Positions 25,845 to 35,133 of a stretch of 64,000 nucleotides of DNA are shown here, in pieces. The position numbers and the translations under genes are program-made. Each line of letters opens with the position of its first letter. The first letter of the stretch is position 1. Under the pieces are notes generated by a model, which worked only from the letters and a program-made list of their open reading frames with translations, was not told the DNA's origin and did not search any database. Source of the stretch: Polynucleobacter corsicus (GTDB lineage Bacteria > Pseudomonadota > Gammaproteobacteria > Burkholderiales > Burkholderiaceae); assembly GCF_018688255.1 (NCBI RefSeq), contig NZ_CP061314.1, positions 434,001 to 498,000 on the forward strand, in the 5' to 3' direction.

Positions 25845-26413
25845 TTAGTAGGATAGTTGAGAAGGGCTGGTAGAAAAACTTCACTCACTAAGAGTGGACG
25901 TCCTTTTAGTTGATATAGCGTTCTTCTTGCCCAGTTGACTGGTGGCAAGCCTGAATATTGCTGAAAACATTTTTTCCACAGAGCGCTTTGTTTATCAAGG
26001 CGAGCAATCTCTCGGGGCGGTTTCTTGTGGGAGCGCATGCGTGTTTTGGCAAACAGCACTGCACCTAACGGTTTCTTTCCTAAGCGCAGAACCTCATGAT
26101 TACTGCCGCTCGAGCTGGCACTGGGGATGATGCTATGTGCCATTACCAGTGGAACACCATTAGCGCAAAGCAGCACTTCTCTGATGCGACAACGCTTGAT
26201 CTTGAAATGAAAATAGCGACTCTCGTCGCTATTGAGGTTTTGGCGGCAATCACGCAAAACTACTACTTCTAGTTTTTGCCCGATTGCACGTTCAATTTTT
26301 TGGGTTAAAGAACCGGTATCGCTAAGCCAAGGCTGCCACTGGCGTGGCGCTTGATGCAATTCACCGGAATCGACTCGATTCCATGCAGAACGGAGGCGAC
26401 GGCGGTGAACCAT
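25841..26413 (-). CDS. ubiC: Chorismate lyase
   Basis: A 190-residue enzyme converting chorismate to 4-hydroxybenzoate and pyruvate, the first step of ubiquinone synthesis. The pattern of W-LSDTGSLTQKIE at the start, REVLLC with PLVMAHSIIP in the middle and LKGRPLLVSEVFLPAL at the end is that of UbiC. It starts two bases after the rhlE stop on the same strand. Confidence 0.85.
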   Translation of the reverse strand: MVHRRRLRSAWNRVDSGELHQAPRQWQPWLSDTGSLTQKIERAIGQKLEVVVLRDCRQNLNSDESRYFHFKIKRCRIREVLLCANGVPLVMAHSIIPSASSSGSNHEVLRLGKKPLGAVLFAKTRMRSHKKPPREIARLDKQSALWKKCFQQYSGLPPVNWARRTLYQLKGRPLLVSEVFLPALLNYPTN

Positions 26414-26415
26414 TT

Positions 26416-27999
26416 TTAGTTACCGCTAAAGCTTCTGCGTTGACCGCCAGTTTTGGGTTTACCAAAACGTGGACCAGCGGACGGACGTGAGTCCCCAGAG
26501 CGATTACCACCTGCAGGACGGGAGTCCCCAGAACGAGCAGGGCGTGAATCAGCAAAACGATTAGCACCAGCAGGGCGTGAATCACCAGATGGACGGGAGT
26601 CACCAGCAGGACGTGAATCGCTAGAGCGAGATTCGAAATGATTGCCTGAGCGATTACCACCACCGCCGCCGCCAGAGCGAGACTCTGAACGTGCGCCAGA
26701 TCCATAACGACCACCGCCACCACCGCCTGAGCGATTACCACCGCCGAAACCACCACCAGAACGACCGCCGCCTGGGCGACCGCCACCGCCACCGCCACCA
26801 CCAAAGCTAGGCTTGGCTTGTGGCTCGAGGCCAGCGATAACTGAAGCAACGATGTCTTGCTGTGTAAAGCGTTCAATATTACGAATCTTGGCACGATCAC
26901 GATGTTCAACCAAGGTGATAGCAACGCCATTGCGACCAGCGCGACCTGTACGACCGATGCGGTGCGTGTAGTCTTCTGGCTTCATTGGCAAGCCAAAGTT
27001 AATGACGTGGCTAATACGTGGCACATCAATACCGCGAGCTGCTACGTCAGTCGCAACCAAAATCTTGGTGTGACCTTTACGCAGTGACTCAAGACGACGC
27101 ATACGTACTGCTTGAGGCATAGCACCGTGTAGGGCGCTAGCTTCGTAGCCGTTAGCACGTAGGGTGTCAGCAATTTTTTCACTTTCAATTTGGGTGCTTG
27201 CAAACACTACTGCTTGATCCAAAGAGGCATCAGCCAAAATGTGCTCGAGCAATTTATGTTTGTGTGACATGCTGTCAGCCCAGTGCAGCTTCTGTTCAAT
27301 GTTTGCGTGCTTCTCGCCAGCATGAGCAAGCTCAATACGCTTAGCGTTGTTAGTTAACTCATTTGCTAAAGACATAATCTTTGGCGCAAAAGTTGCAGAG
27401 AACATCAAAGTTTGGGTACGACTAGCGCAACGCTTGTCAATTGCCTCGAGGTCATCGGCAAATCCCATGTCGAGCATACGATCAGCCTCGTCAATAACCA
27501 GTTGCTTCACGTCATCTAAGCGAATTGCTTTGCTGTCGGTCAGATCGAGTAAACGACCAGGAGTTGCAACAACTAACATTGCACCTTTAATCGCTTGGAT
27601 TTGCTTGCCGTAAGGCATGCCACCCATGACGGTTGCAATGCGAATGCCTTTCAAGCCGCGAACTAAGTTCACTGCATCAGCGGCAACTTGTTGAGCTAAT
27701 TCACGAGTAGGGCAGAGCACTAGTACTTTAGGCTGTGCGCGGCCTGGTACAGGTGAACCGTTTGGATTGTCTTCGATGAGTTGATTAATCAAAGGCAATA
27801 AGAAGGCTGCGGTTTTACCGCTACCAGTTTGGCTGCTGACCAATAGGTCACCACCAGCAAGAGCAGCAGGAATAACCTGAGCTTGCACTTCAGTAGCTTG
27901 GGTATAACCCAGTTCAGCAACGTTTTTAAGGAGTGGCGCCGCGAGGGCGAAATTCTGGAATTCTGTTCCAGTAGGATTGGTTTCTTTAGAAAAAGTCAT
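26416..27999 (-). CDS. rhlE: DEAD-box RNA helicase RhlE
   Basis: A 527-residue ATP-dependent RNA helicase. It has the Q motif, then SSQTGSGKTAAFLLP, PTRELAQQVA, VIDEADRML, MFSATFAP, VATDVAARGIDVP and YTHRIGRTGRAG. The C-terminal 130 residues are a Gly/Arg/Ser-rich disordered tail: a polyglycine-Arg stretch, then six DSRP units. Such tails bind RNA without sequence specificity. The ATG at 27999 is preferred, although in-frame ATG codons exist at 28011 and 28077. A long leader with a 7-bp hairpin lies upstream. Confidence 0.93.
   Translation of the reverse strand: MTFSKETNPTGTEFQNFALAAPLLKNVAELGYTQATEVQAQVIPAALAGGDLLVSSQTGSGKTAAFLLPLINQLIEDNPNGSPVPGRAQPKVLVLCPTRELAQQVAADAVNLVRGLKGIRIATVMGGMPYGKQIQAIKGAMLVVATPGRLLDLTDSKAIRLDDVKQLVIDEADRMLDMGFADDLEAIDKRCASRTQTLMFSATFAPKIMSLANELTNNAKRIELAHAGEKHANIEQKLHWADSMSHKHKLLEHILADASLDQAVVFASTQIESEKIADTLRANGYEASALHGAMPQAVRMRRLESLRKGHTKILVATDVAARGIDVPRISHVINFGLPMKPEDYTHRIGRTGRAGRNGVAITLVEHRDRAKIRNIERFTQQDIVASVIAGLEPQAKPSFGGGGGGGGRPGGGRSGGGFGGGNRSGGGGGGRYGSGARSESRSGGGGGGNRSGNHFESRSSDSRPAGDSRPSGDSRPAGANRFADSRPARSGDSRPAGGNRSGDSRPSAGPRFGKPKTGGQRRSFSGN
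26460..26650 (-). repeat. Degenerate tandem repeat encoding DSRP units in the rhlE tail
   Basis: Imperfect 15- to 24-base units encode DSRPAG, DSRPSG, DSRPAR and similar steps, six DSRP in about 60 residues. The repeats vary in sequence but keep the frame. This is the sort of region where unit number varies between strains. Confidence 0.7.
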
Positions 28000-28007
28000 G
28001 CTATTAC

Positions 28008-28027
28008 ACATCCCGTTAATGGGATGT
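28008..28027 (-). promoter_or_regulatory. Hairpin just upstream of the rhlE start
   Basis: A perfect 7-base inverted repeat, ACATCCC and GGGATGT, with a 6-base loop, ends nine bases upstream of the chosen rhlE ATG and contains the alternative ATG at 28011. No other good ribosome binding site is visible, so the fold may limit translation initiation. The remainder of the 28028-28252 gap shows no gene and is probably a long rhlE leader. Confidence 0.45.
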
Positions 28028-28252
28028 CTCCGTGTATACACTCTCTGTTTTTTATTGAGTGTGATGGTCAAAGGCATCGACCATCAGACAGGCGGCAGCG
28101 CGTTTTTGTAAATTCGGTGTTTATGACTTCTAAACGATACGCTGAAATATAGCTGGGGGGCGATGAATCAAGTTGCTTTAAAAAGCTTCCTATTATGGCA
28201 TCTAGGGAGTCTAATTACAAGGGTTATCCCGAATTAATTGCAACTAAGGCTC

Positions 28253-29656
28253 TTAACGCAGCCAGCGCAATAGGCGCTCAACACCATTACCGTAGGGTGG
28301 CCTGGCTAATTGAGTGCCGCGTAAAAAATGAAGACCAAAGAAGCCGCGCACCTCTAAAACAGATTTGCGATGACTAAATGCCTCAAAACCGGCTTTGCCG
28401 TGATAGGCGCCCATACCGCTTGCGCCGATGCCGCCAAATGGGAGATCTTCCACAGCCGCATGCAACAGAGTGTCATTGATCGTTACGCCGCCAGAGCGAG
28501 TCTCACTGAGAATCCGCTTCATGACGCCTTTATTTTTGCCAAACCAATATAAGGCTAATGGCTTTGGACGATCATTGATATGGCGAATAGTGGAGTCGAT
28601 ATCGTGCATTGTCACGATTGGCAGAATGGGGCCAAATACCTCTTCTTGCATGACGAGGGCATCCTCAGAAACGTTGAGGAGAGCTACCGGAGTGAATGGC
28701 AACTCAACATTATCAGCACAGGAAATGAGTGGGATGACTTGTGCGCCACGATCCACGGCATCTTGAACAAGATGATGCCAACGTGCTAGTTGATGCTCAT
28801 CAATGGCGTTAGTTAACTCTGCTGGATCAGAGAATTGTTTTTGGGCTGCATTCTGTAACTCTTGAACAAACACTTCGCAATCACTCGCGTGAATCACAAC
28901 GTAGTCAGGCGCAATACAAGTCTGGCCACTATTGACTAGCTTGCCGTAAGCAATGCTAGCAGCAGCATCTTTAAGATTGGCTGAAGAGTCAACAATCGCC
29001 GGTGATTTACCGCCAAGCTCTAATGTGATTGACGTCAGGTGATCTGCAGCTGCGCGCATCACCTTCTTGCCCACTTCTGCGGAGCCGGTAAAAAAGAGGT
29101 GATCAAACGGCAGTGCCGCAAAAGATTCTGCGACTTCAGTGCCGCCTACGCTAACGCAAAATTCACTCGGGTGAAAATATTCTTGAATCAATGTTGCCAA
29201 GAATCCAGAGGTACGTGAACTTCTTTCTGAGGGCTTAAGCCAAACGCGATTACCTGCCGCAAAGGCAGCAATGGCTGGAACAAGTGCAAGCTGTACTGGG
29301 TAATTCCAAGGACTCATAATGCCCACGACTCCCATGGATTGCATTTGAGTCCAAGCTTGAGATGATCCTAAAAATCCAGGTGTTGCTACTAGCTGAGGTT
29401 TCAGCCACTCTTTGAGGTGCTTGCGAACATGTTTGCAGGCCTGATAAATCATCTGAAACTCAAGTAGACGGCTCTCAATAGGGTGGCGATTGCCGAAATC
29501 CGCAGCCAATACTCTGCAGATCTTTTCTTCATTGGCAGCAATCATTTGCTCTATTCGGCCAATGCGCTCAAGGCGAACCTCTAGGCTAGGGTTGGGTTCT
29601 GCGGCATAAGCTGCCCTGATTTCATCTAATTGGAGTGTGAAGCGATTGATCGACAT
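28253..29656 (-). CDS. Aldehyde dehydrogenase, coniferyl/fatty-aldehyde type
   Basis: A 467-residue NAD(P)-dependent aldehyde dehydrogenase of the class that ends in a hydrophobic or basic tail. Key features are MSPWNYPVQLALVPAIAAFAAGN (cofactor entry), the catalytic glutamate in TLELGGKSPAIV, the catalytic cysteine in NSGQTCIAPDYV and EEVFGPILPI. ATG 29656 (MSINRFTLQ) is preferred over 29674. The nearest named relatives are coniferyl aldehyde dehydrogenases; the true aldehyde is not clear. It is divergent from msrA with 51 bases between starts. Confidence 0.85.
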   Translation of the reverse strand: MSINRFTLQLDEIRAAYAAEPNPSLEVRLERIGRIEQMIAANEEKICRVLAADFGNRHPIESRLLEFQMIYQACKHVRKHLKEWLKPQLVATPGFLGSSQAWTQMQSMGVVGIMSPWNYPVQLALVPAIAAFAAGNRVWLKPSERSSRTSGFLATLIQEYFHPSEFCVSVGGTEVAESFAALPFDHLFFTGSAEVGKKVMRAAADHLTSITLELGGKSPAIVDSSANLKDAAASIAYGKLVNSGQTCIAPDYVVIHASDCEVFVQELQNAAQKQFSDPAELTNAIDEHQLARWHHLVQDAVDRGAQVIPLISCADNVELPFTPVALLNVSEDALVMQEEVFGPILPIVTMHDIDSTIRHINDRPKPLALYWFGKNKGVMKRILSETRSGGVTINDTLLHAAVEDLPFGGIGASGMGAYHGKAGFEAFSHRKSVLEVRGFFGLHFLRGTQLARPPYGNGVERLLRWLR

Positions 29657-29707
29657 AGGGTTATATGGGGACAAGCAAACGATTGAATAAGGTATTAGGA
29701 TAAAGCC

Positions 29708-30280
29708 ATGAACGAAACTACTCTCAAAAACAACTTATCCCTTGAACGCGCTACTTTAGGCGGCGGCTGCTTTTGGTGCCTGGAAGCGGTTTACCAACAA
29801 ATCTCCGGCGTGAGTGCCGTGGTCTCAGGATATGCGGGAGGGGCGATGTTAAACCCAGACTATGAATCTATTTGCTCCGGCCAAACCGGACATGCTGAAA
29901 TCGTTGATGTTTACTTTGATCCTGCGGCAGTGTCTTATCGTGATTTATTGGAAATCTTCTTTGTTATCCATGATCCAACCACCTTGAATTACCAGGGTAA
30001 CGACCATGGTACCCAATACCGCTCAGTGATTTTTACTCATAGCGATAGTCAAAGCGCAACTGCTCATGAGGTAGTTAAAGAGTTAGAAGATGCAAAAATT
30101 TATTCGCATCCGGTAGTGACGCAAATTGATGTGGCACCTGTTATTTATCCGGCCGAGGAATATCACCAGAATTATTTTCGTCAACATCCAGGACAGGGCT
30201 ACTGCATGGCAGTCGTTGCTCCTAAATTGGCGAAATTCAGAGCAAAGTTTCAATCTCTGATTGCACCAGAGTTTCGCTAA
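29708..30280 (+). CDS. msrA: Peptide methionine-S-sulfoxide reductase
   Basis: A 190-residue repair enzyme reducing the S form of methionine sulfoxide in proteins. The active-site motif GGGCFWCLEAVYQ is at residues 19-31, followed by SGYAGG, GHAEIVDVYFDP, FFVIHDPTTLNYQGND-GTQYRS and AEEYHQNYF. Its end is three bases from the convergent pdxH end. Confidence 0.95.
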   Translation: MNETTLKNNLSLERATLGGGCFWCLEAVYQQISGVSAVVSGYAGGAMLNPDYESICSGQTGHAEIVDVYFDPAAVSYRDLLEIFFVIHDPTTLNYQGNDHGTQYRSVIFTHSDSQSATAHEVVKELEDAKIYSHPVVTQIDVAPVIYPAEEYHQNYFRQHPGQGYCMAVVAPKLAKFRAKFQSLIAPEFR

Positions 30281-30282
30281 TT

Positions 30283-30918
30283 TTACGGCGCTAAGCGAGT
30301 AATGCGCCATTGAGCGCCATCCAGTTGATAGTGAATGCGGTCATGTAAGCGTGAAGGGCGGCCTTGCCAGAATTCAATCTCAGTGGGGTGCAGGCGATAC
30401 CCACCCCAGTGTTCTGGGCGTGGTGGCTTCTCTCCAAAGTCTGCTGCGAAACGCTTTTCAGCTTCCTCCAGAAATTCGCGATTGGGGATCTCGGAGCTTT
30501 GTGGTGAAGCCCAAGCGCCAATTCGAGATGCCGCTGGTCGAGAGTGAAAGTATTCATCGCTCTCGGCAGGACTAACGCGTTCAACAAGCCCTTTGATGCG
30601 AACCTGACGCTCTAGCTCGTGCCAATGAAATAACAAGGCAGCATGTGGGCGAGCAGCCAGCTCTTTACCTTTTTGGCTTTCGTAGTTGGTAAAGAAGGTG
30701 AAGCCGGCACTATTTGCACCTTTTAGTAAGACAATACGGGCTGATGGGTTACCCGCTGAATCGGCAGTTGCCAAAGTCATGGAGTTGGGTTCGGGACACT
30801 CCGCTTTGACAGCCTGATCAAACCACACCTGAAATAAGTCCAGTGGATTTGGTGAAACCTCAGTCTCTGAAAGCTGGCCGAAGGTATAGTTTTTGCGGAG
30901 TTGAGCAATGGAGTCCAT
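30283..30918 (-). CDS. pdxH: Pyridoxamine 5'-phosphate oxidase
   Basis: A 211-residue FMN enzyme forming pyridoxal phosphate. It has MTLATADSAGNPSARIVLLK, FFTNYESQKGKELAA, HWHELERQVRIKGLVERV, RPEHWGGYRLHPTEIEFWQG and the C-terminal RLAP, all standard. ATG 30918 is chosen; the longer start at 30954 would overlap the divergent tcdA coding sequence. PLP supplied here serves the decarboxylase in this window among many others. Confidence 0.95.
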   Translation of the reverse strand: MDSIAQLRKNYTFGQLSETEVSPNPLDLFQVWFDQAVKAECPEPNSMTLATADSAGNPSARIVLLKGANSAGFTFFTNYESQKGKELAARPHAALLFHWHELERQVRIKGLVERVSPAESDEYFHSRPAASRIGAWASPQSSEIPNREFLEEAEKRFAADFGEKPPRPEHWGGYRLHPTEIEFWQGRPSRLHDRIHYQLDGAQWRITRLAP

Positions 30919-30940
30919 TTTTTCAGTATAAAGAGAGTCT

Positions 30941-31690
30941 ATGGCAGAAGACAAGTTAGCAGACAGTTTAGAGGATCGTCGTTTTGGGGGTGTAGCTCGT
31001 CTATATGGCCCAGAGCTGCGTGAGCGCTTTCGTCATGCAACAGTGGTAGTGGCTGGATTAGGTGGCGTGGGGTCGTGGGCCGCTGAAGCATTGGCTCGCA
31101 CTGCAATCGGACATCTCGTCCTCATCGATTTTGATCACATTGCTGAAAGTAATACCAATCGACAACTGCATGCCCTAGAAGGCGAGTACGGCAAAGCAAA
31201 AGTACAGGCCATGACTGATCGCATTCGCCAAATTAATCCTGAGATCATATTGACTGCCCATGACGGATTTTTGGAGCCAGAAAATCTCGATATCTTGATT
31301 CCGAAAAAGGCAATTGTTTTAGATGCCACTGATTCAGTGCAAACCAAAATTGCCTTGGCCGTGTGGGCGAACAAAAATGAGCGTGCTCTAGTGATGTGTG
31401 GTGCAGCTGGAGGAAAGTCAGACCCTACTTCTGTGCGCTGCGATGACCTTTCGCGAACCGAGCAAGATGCTTTGCTAGCGAAGGTACGTCAAGGCCTCCG
31501 ACAAGATCATGGCTTTTCTAGAAATTTGAAAAGAAAAATAGGTATTCGCGCAATTTACTCGCATGAGCCCCGCGCGGGCGTTGCTAGTGGCGGCCTTGCT
31601 TGCTCTGGTTACGGTTCTACCGTGATGGTCACGGCAGCTTGTGGTTTAGCCGCTGCTGCTGAAGTTTTAAATCTGATTGCTACTCAGTAA
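30941..31690 (+). CDS. tcdA: tRNA threonylcarbamoyladenosine dehydratase
   Basis: A 249-residue E1-like enzyme that cyclises t6A to ct6A at position 37 of ANN-decoding tRNAs, using ATP. The nucleotide-binding loop GLGGVGSWAAEALART (about residues 38-53), NRQLHALEGEYGKAKV and VLDATDSVQTKIAL fit TcdA (CsdL). Only 22 bases separate its start from the divergent pdxH start. Confidence 0.9.
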   Translation: MAEDKLADSLEDRRFGGVARLYGPELRERFRHATVVVAGLGGVGSWAAEALARTAIGHLVLIDFDHIAESNTNRQLHALEGEYGKAKVQAMTDRIRQINPEIILTAHDGFLEPENLDILIPKKAIVLDATDSVQTKIALAVWANKNERALVMCGAAGGKSDPTSVRCDDLSRTEQDALLAKVRQGLRQDHGFSRNLKRKIGIRAIYSHEPRAGVASGGLACSGYGSTVMVTAACGLAAAAEVLNLIATQ

Positions 31691-31896
31691 GCCATTCTTT
31701 CAAATCCATCTATAAATCCTTAAGGGGAATCCCTGTAGGAAATTACGGATTCTGATGTCATCCCAAATTTATTAATGCCCCTTTGAGCCCTCGCTGATGT
31801 GGAAGGTTTATTTATTGCGCATCACATTTATTCGTTTAAGCACTTTGCGCATTTTTATCCCCTAGTACAGATGCGCAGTCCTCCCTAGACTTTGTC

Positions 31897-31917
31897 TCGT
31901 TGGTGATTTACCAACGA
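31897..31917 (+). promoter_or_regulatory. 8-bp inverted repeat in the permease leader
   Basis: TCGTTGGT and ACCAACGA flank GATTT, ending eight bases before the AAAGGAGG of the permease gene. It could be a leader hairpin or an operator, for example for an Lrp/AsnC regulator of the adjacent alanine genes. The rest of 31691-31896 shows no gene, only a loose GAATCC/GGATTC inverted pair near 31730. Confidence 0.45.
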
Positions 31918-31938
31918 CAAATCGAAAGGAGGTCTCTT

Positions 31939-33321
31939 TTGCAGACTGAAAAAACTGGTTTACAGCGCCACCTCAAAGTGCGGCATATTCGCCTCATGGC
32001 TTTGGGATCCACTATTGGCGTTGGATTATTTCTAGGCTCAGCAAGTGCGATTCAAATCGCAGGACCTTCAATCTTATTGGGATATCTTCTGGCTGGCATC
32101 GTAGCCTTCATCGTGCTTCGCACCTTGGGTGAAATGGCAGTGCATGAACCAGTCGCAGGTTCATTTGCGGCTTATGCCAATACCTACGTAGGACCGCTTG
32201 CTGGCTATATGGTCGGGTGGGGCTACTGGACCTACTGGATCGTCGTTGGCATAGCTGAAGTCACTGCGGTTGGCATTTATATGGGGATTTGGTTTCCTGA
32301 GACACCTCAGTGGATTTGGGCTTTATCTTCCATTGTGATGATGGGTCTGATTAACCTCATTGCCGTAAAAGTATTTGGCGAGTTTGAGTTTTGGTTTGCT
32401 CTCATTAAAGTAGTCGCCATTATTGCCATGATTACATTAGGTGGCTCAGTCATTTTCTTTGGCTTTACTAACGACTGGAATCCGATTGGCCTTGCTAACT
32501 TATGGCAGCACGGCGGTTTCTTCCCTAATGGCATTAGTGGAATGCTGCTCTCTTTGCAGATGGTCCTATTTGCGTATGTTGGTATTGAGATGATTGGCCT
32601 ATCTGCTGGTGAAGCAGAAAATCCACGTAAAACTATTCCGATGGCGATCGATTCATTGGCATGGCGCATCCTCATTTTTTATATGGGCGCAATTTTTGTC
32701 ATCCTAGCGATCTTCCCTTGGAATGAGATTGGTCAACAAGGCAGTCCATTCGTGGTGATGTTTGAGCGCATTGGTTTACGTGAAGCTGCCGGAATCATTA
32801 ACTTCGTAGTGATTACTGCTGCCTTGTCATCTTGCAATGCTGGCATCTTTAGTGGCGGACGACTCCTATACGCACTCTCAGCCAATGGGTATGCACCTTC
32901 GCCATTTGCCAAGTTATCGAAGTATGGCGTTCCCCATCGTGCGGTGATGGCGACAGTGGCAGTCTGTATGACTGGCGTAGTGCTGAACTACTTTGTTCCA
33001 GACAAGGCATTTCAATACGTGATGGCGGCAGTTACCTTTATCGGCCTGATGGTGTGGATTGCTATTTTGATCACGCAAATTCAGTTTCGTCGCTCACTAA
33101 CAAAAGTCCAGGTTGCTGAGTTGGCCTATCGCACACCTTGGTGGCCCTATTCCTCGTGGTTCGCATTGGCATTTATTGCCTTGGTAGTGGTGTTGATGGG
33201 CTTTCATGAGGATGCGCGGATTGCCTTGGTCTTAGGTCCGTGCTTATTAGGTGTGTATCTCGTCATGTTCTACATCGTTGGCTTGCATCGCAAAACAAAA
33301 CTGAGTCGTGAATTCAAATAA
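31939..33321 (+). CDS. Amino acid permease (APC superfamily, AAT type)
   Basis: A 460-residue inner-membrane permease with 12 hydrophobic helices. The signature RHIRLMALGSTIGVGLFLGSASAIQIAGPS marks the AAT family (ProY, CycA, GabP relatives). TTG at 31939 is taken as the start because AAAGGAGG lies six bases before it; an upstream GTG at 31900 falls inside the leader inverted repeat. Alanine dehydrogenase begins ten bases after the stop, so alanine or a related small amino acid is the likely substrate. Confidence 0.88.
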   Translation: MQTEKTGLQRHLKVRHIRLMALGSTIGVGLFLGSASAIQIAGPSILLGYLLAGIVAFIVLRTLGEMAVHEPVAGSFAAYANTYVGPLAGYMVGWGYWTYWIVVGIAEVTAVGIYMGIWFPETPQWIWALSSIVMMGLINLIAVKVFGEFEFWFALIKVVAIIAMITLGGSVIFFGFTNDWNPIGLANLWQHGGFFPNGISGMLLSLQMVLFAYVGIEMIGLSAGEAENPRKTIPMAIDSLAWRILIFYMGAIFVILAIFPWNEIGQQGSPFVVMFERIGLREAAGIINFVVITAALSSCNAGIFSGGRLLYALSANGYAPSPFAKLSKYGVPHRAVMATVAVCMTGVVLNYFVPDKAFQYVMAAVTFIGLMVWIAILITQIQFRRSLTKVQVAELAYRTPWWPYSSWFALAFIALVVVLMGFHEDARIALVLGPCLLGVYLVMFYIVGLHRKTKLSREFK

Positions 33322-33331
33322 GGAGACATAA

Positions 33332-34450
33332 ATGATTGTTGGCGTACCTCAAGAAGTAAAAAATAACGAATTTCGTGTTGGCTTGACCCCGGGTAATGTG
33401 AGGGGCTTGTGCAAACAGGGGCACTCTGTTTTAGTGCAGCGTGGGGCAGGTGAGCAGATTGGTTTGGGTGACGAGTCCTATCGCTTGGCTGGCGCTACTT
33501 TAATTAATAGTGCTGCTGAAGTTTTTGCTAAGGCGGAGATGATCGTGAAGGTCAAGGAGCCTCAGCCTCAAGAATGTGCGATGTTGCGTGAAGATCAACT
33601 TCTCTTTACCTATTTGCATCTAGCGCCAGATCCACAGCAGACCAAAGCATTGCTCGCATCGGGTGCAAGTTGTATTGCCTATGAAACAGTAACTTCATTT
33701 AGTGGCGCTTTACCGCTTTTGGCTCCGATGAGTGAAGTTGCAGGGCGGATGTCTATACAAGCGGCTGCTGCGCATCTAGAAAAGACAAATGGAGGATTGG
33801 GAATCTTGATGGCAGGTGTCCCTGGCGTAGCACCCGCAAAGGTCGTTATATTGGGCGCGGGGGTAGTAGGTCGTAATGCGCTACAGATGGCTGTTGGTAT
33901 GGGTGCAGATGTGTGCATCTTCGATCGTAATATTGACTGCTTAAGACAGATTGACATGCTGTATGGCAATCGCGTGAGAACCTTTTATGCCGACCCACTT
34001 TTGGTAGAGCTCGAGGTTTGTGAAGCAGACGTGGTGATTGGCGCTGTGTTATTGCCTGGTGCCGCAGCACCAAAGCTGGTAACACGCGAGATGGTGCGAA
34101 AAATGAAGGCGGGTGCAGTAGTGGTGGATGTAGCAATTGACCAAGGCGGGTGTTTTGAGACATCAAAAGCCACTACACATACTGATCCCACCTTTATCGT
34201 AGATGGTGTGCTGCACTACTGTGTTGCAAATATGCCTGGTGCAGTTGCCAGAACTTCTACTTTTGCTTTGACAAATGCGACTTACCCCTTCATTGCAGCT
34301 TTGGCAAACAGGGGCATGATTAAGGCACTGTCACATGATCATCATTTGCGAAATGGTTTGAGTGTTCACCGGGGTAAGCTCACATCCGAACCCGTTGCTA
34401 AAGCACAGAAAGTCGACTTTGTGCCGCCAGAAGAGTTGTTAGTGGCCTAG
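33332..34450 (+). CDS. ald: Alanine dehydrogenase
   Basis: A 372-residue NAD-dependent enzyme interconverting alanine and pyruvate plus ammonia. It has the N-terminal MIVGVPQEVKNNEFRVGLTP, the MSEVAGRMSIQAAA segment, the Rossmann loop VVILGAGVVGRNALQMAVGMGADV and DVAIDQGGCFETSKATTHTDPTF. The length is canonical. It is co-transcribed with the permease, forming an alanine uptake and catabolism unit. Confidence 0.95.
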   Translation: MIVGVPQEVKNNEFRVGLTPGNVRGLCKQGHSVLVQRGAGEQIGLGDESYRLAGATLINSAAEVFAKAEMIVKVKEPQPQECAMLREDQLLFTYLHLAPDPQQTKALLASGASCIAYETVTSFSGALPLLAPMSEVAGRMSIQAAAAHLEKTNGGLGILMAGVPGVAPAKVVILGAGVVGRNALQMAVGMGADVCIFDRNIDCLRQIDMLYGNRVRTFYADPLLVELEVCEADVVIGAVLLPGAAAPKLVTREMVRKMKAGAVVVDVAIDQGGCFETSKATTHTDPTFIVDGVLHYCVANMPGAVARTSTFALTNATYPFIAALANRGMIKALSHDHHLRNGLSVHRGKLTSEPVAKAQKVDFVPPEELLVA

Positions 34451-34524
34451 TGGTTTTAATGTAGTTCTGGAGATTGAATGTCTTGGGAGTCTAGGCTCCC
34501 AAGCTTTCCTCTATCATCCTAAGA

Positions 34525-35100
34525 ATGGATTTATCTGCATTAGCACTTTCTACCGGTGTAGTCGCCCTAGCTGAGATGGGTGACAAAACCCAGTTACTTT
34601 CTTTGATGTTGGCTGCACGCTACCCAAAGCAGGCGCTCGCCATTATTGGCGGGATATTCATCGCGACGATTGCCAATCATGCTTGTGCAGCTTTACTAGG
34701 ACATTGGCTCACCACTTTGATGAGCCCAGATCTTCTCAAATGGATCTTGGGTTTGAGCTTTTTAGGAATAGGCCTCTGGCTCTTGGTGCCCGATCATATT
34801 GATGATGCAGGCGGATCAAAGGTAGCGGATAAAGCCTTTCAGGTGTTCATGCTAACGCTTGGACTCTTTTTCTTAGCTGAGATGGGGGATAAGACCCAAA
34901 TTGCTACGATCGCCTTGGGCGCTAAATATTCTGATGTCTTTGCGGTAACGGTTGGCACCACCTCAGGGATGATGCTAGCGAATGCCCCAGTAGTTTGGAT
35001 TGGTCAGAAATTCACCAAACGCATGCCTATTAAGTGGGTGCATGCGGTTGCCGCTGTCACCTTCATCGCTATTGGGATTGCTACCCTTATTTGGGCTTAG
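34525..35100 (+). CDS. GDT1/TMEM165 (UPF0016) family cation transporter
   Basis: A 191-residue membrane protein with six helices in two repeats. Each repeat carries the family motif EMGDKTQ (ALAEMGDKTQLLSLML and FLAEMGDKTQIATIAL). Characterised members export Mn2+ or exchange Ca2+/Mn2+ for protons. No manganese riboswitch is visible in the 74-base gap upstream. Confidence 0.9.
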   Translation: MDLSALALSTGVVALAEMGDKTQLLSLMLAARYPKQALAIIGGIFIATIANHACAALLGHWLTTLMSPDLLKWILGLSFLGIGLWLLVPDHIDDAGGSKVADKAFQVFMLTLGLFFLAEMGDKTQIATIALGAKYSDVFAVTVGTTSGMMLANAPVVWIGQKFTKRMPIKWVHAVAAVTFIAIGIATLIWA

Positions 35101-35133
35101 GTCGAATTTTCTTATGGGGCTTAAAATTGCTCT

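Noticed and set aside
26460..26650. Regular short repeats that could suggest a CRISPR array
   Set aside because: Units are in frame with rhlE, degenerate, and have no unique spacers of constant length.
26361..26930. Open frame of 189 codons rich in Val, Ala and Leu opposite the rhlE tail
   Set aside because: It is the mirror of the Gly/Arg/Ser repeat codons of rhlE; composition is an artefact of GGN/CGN codons read in another frame.
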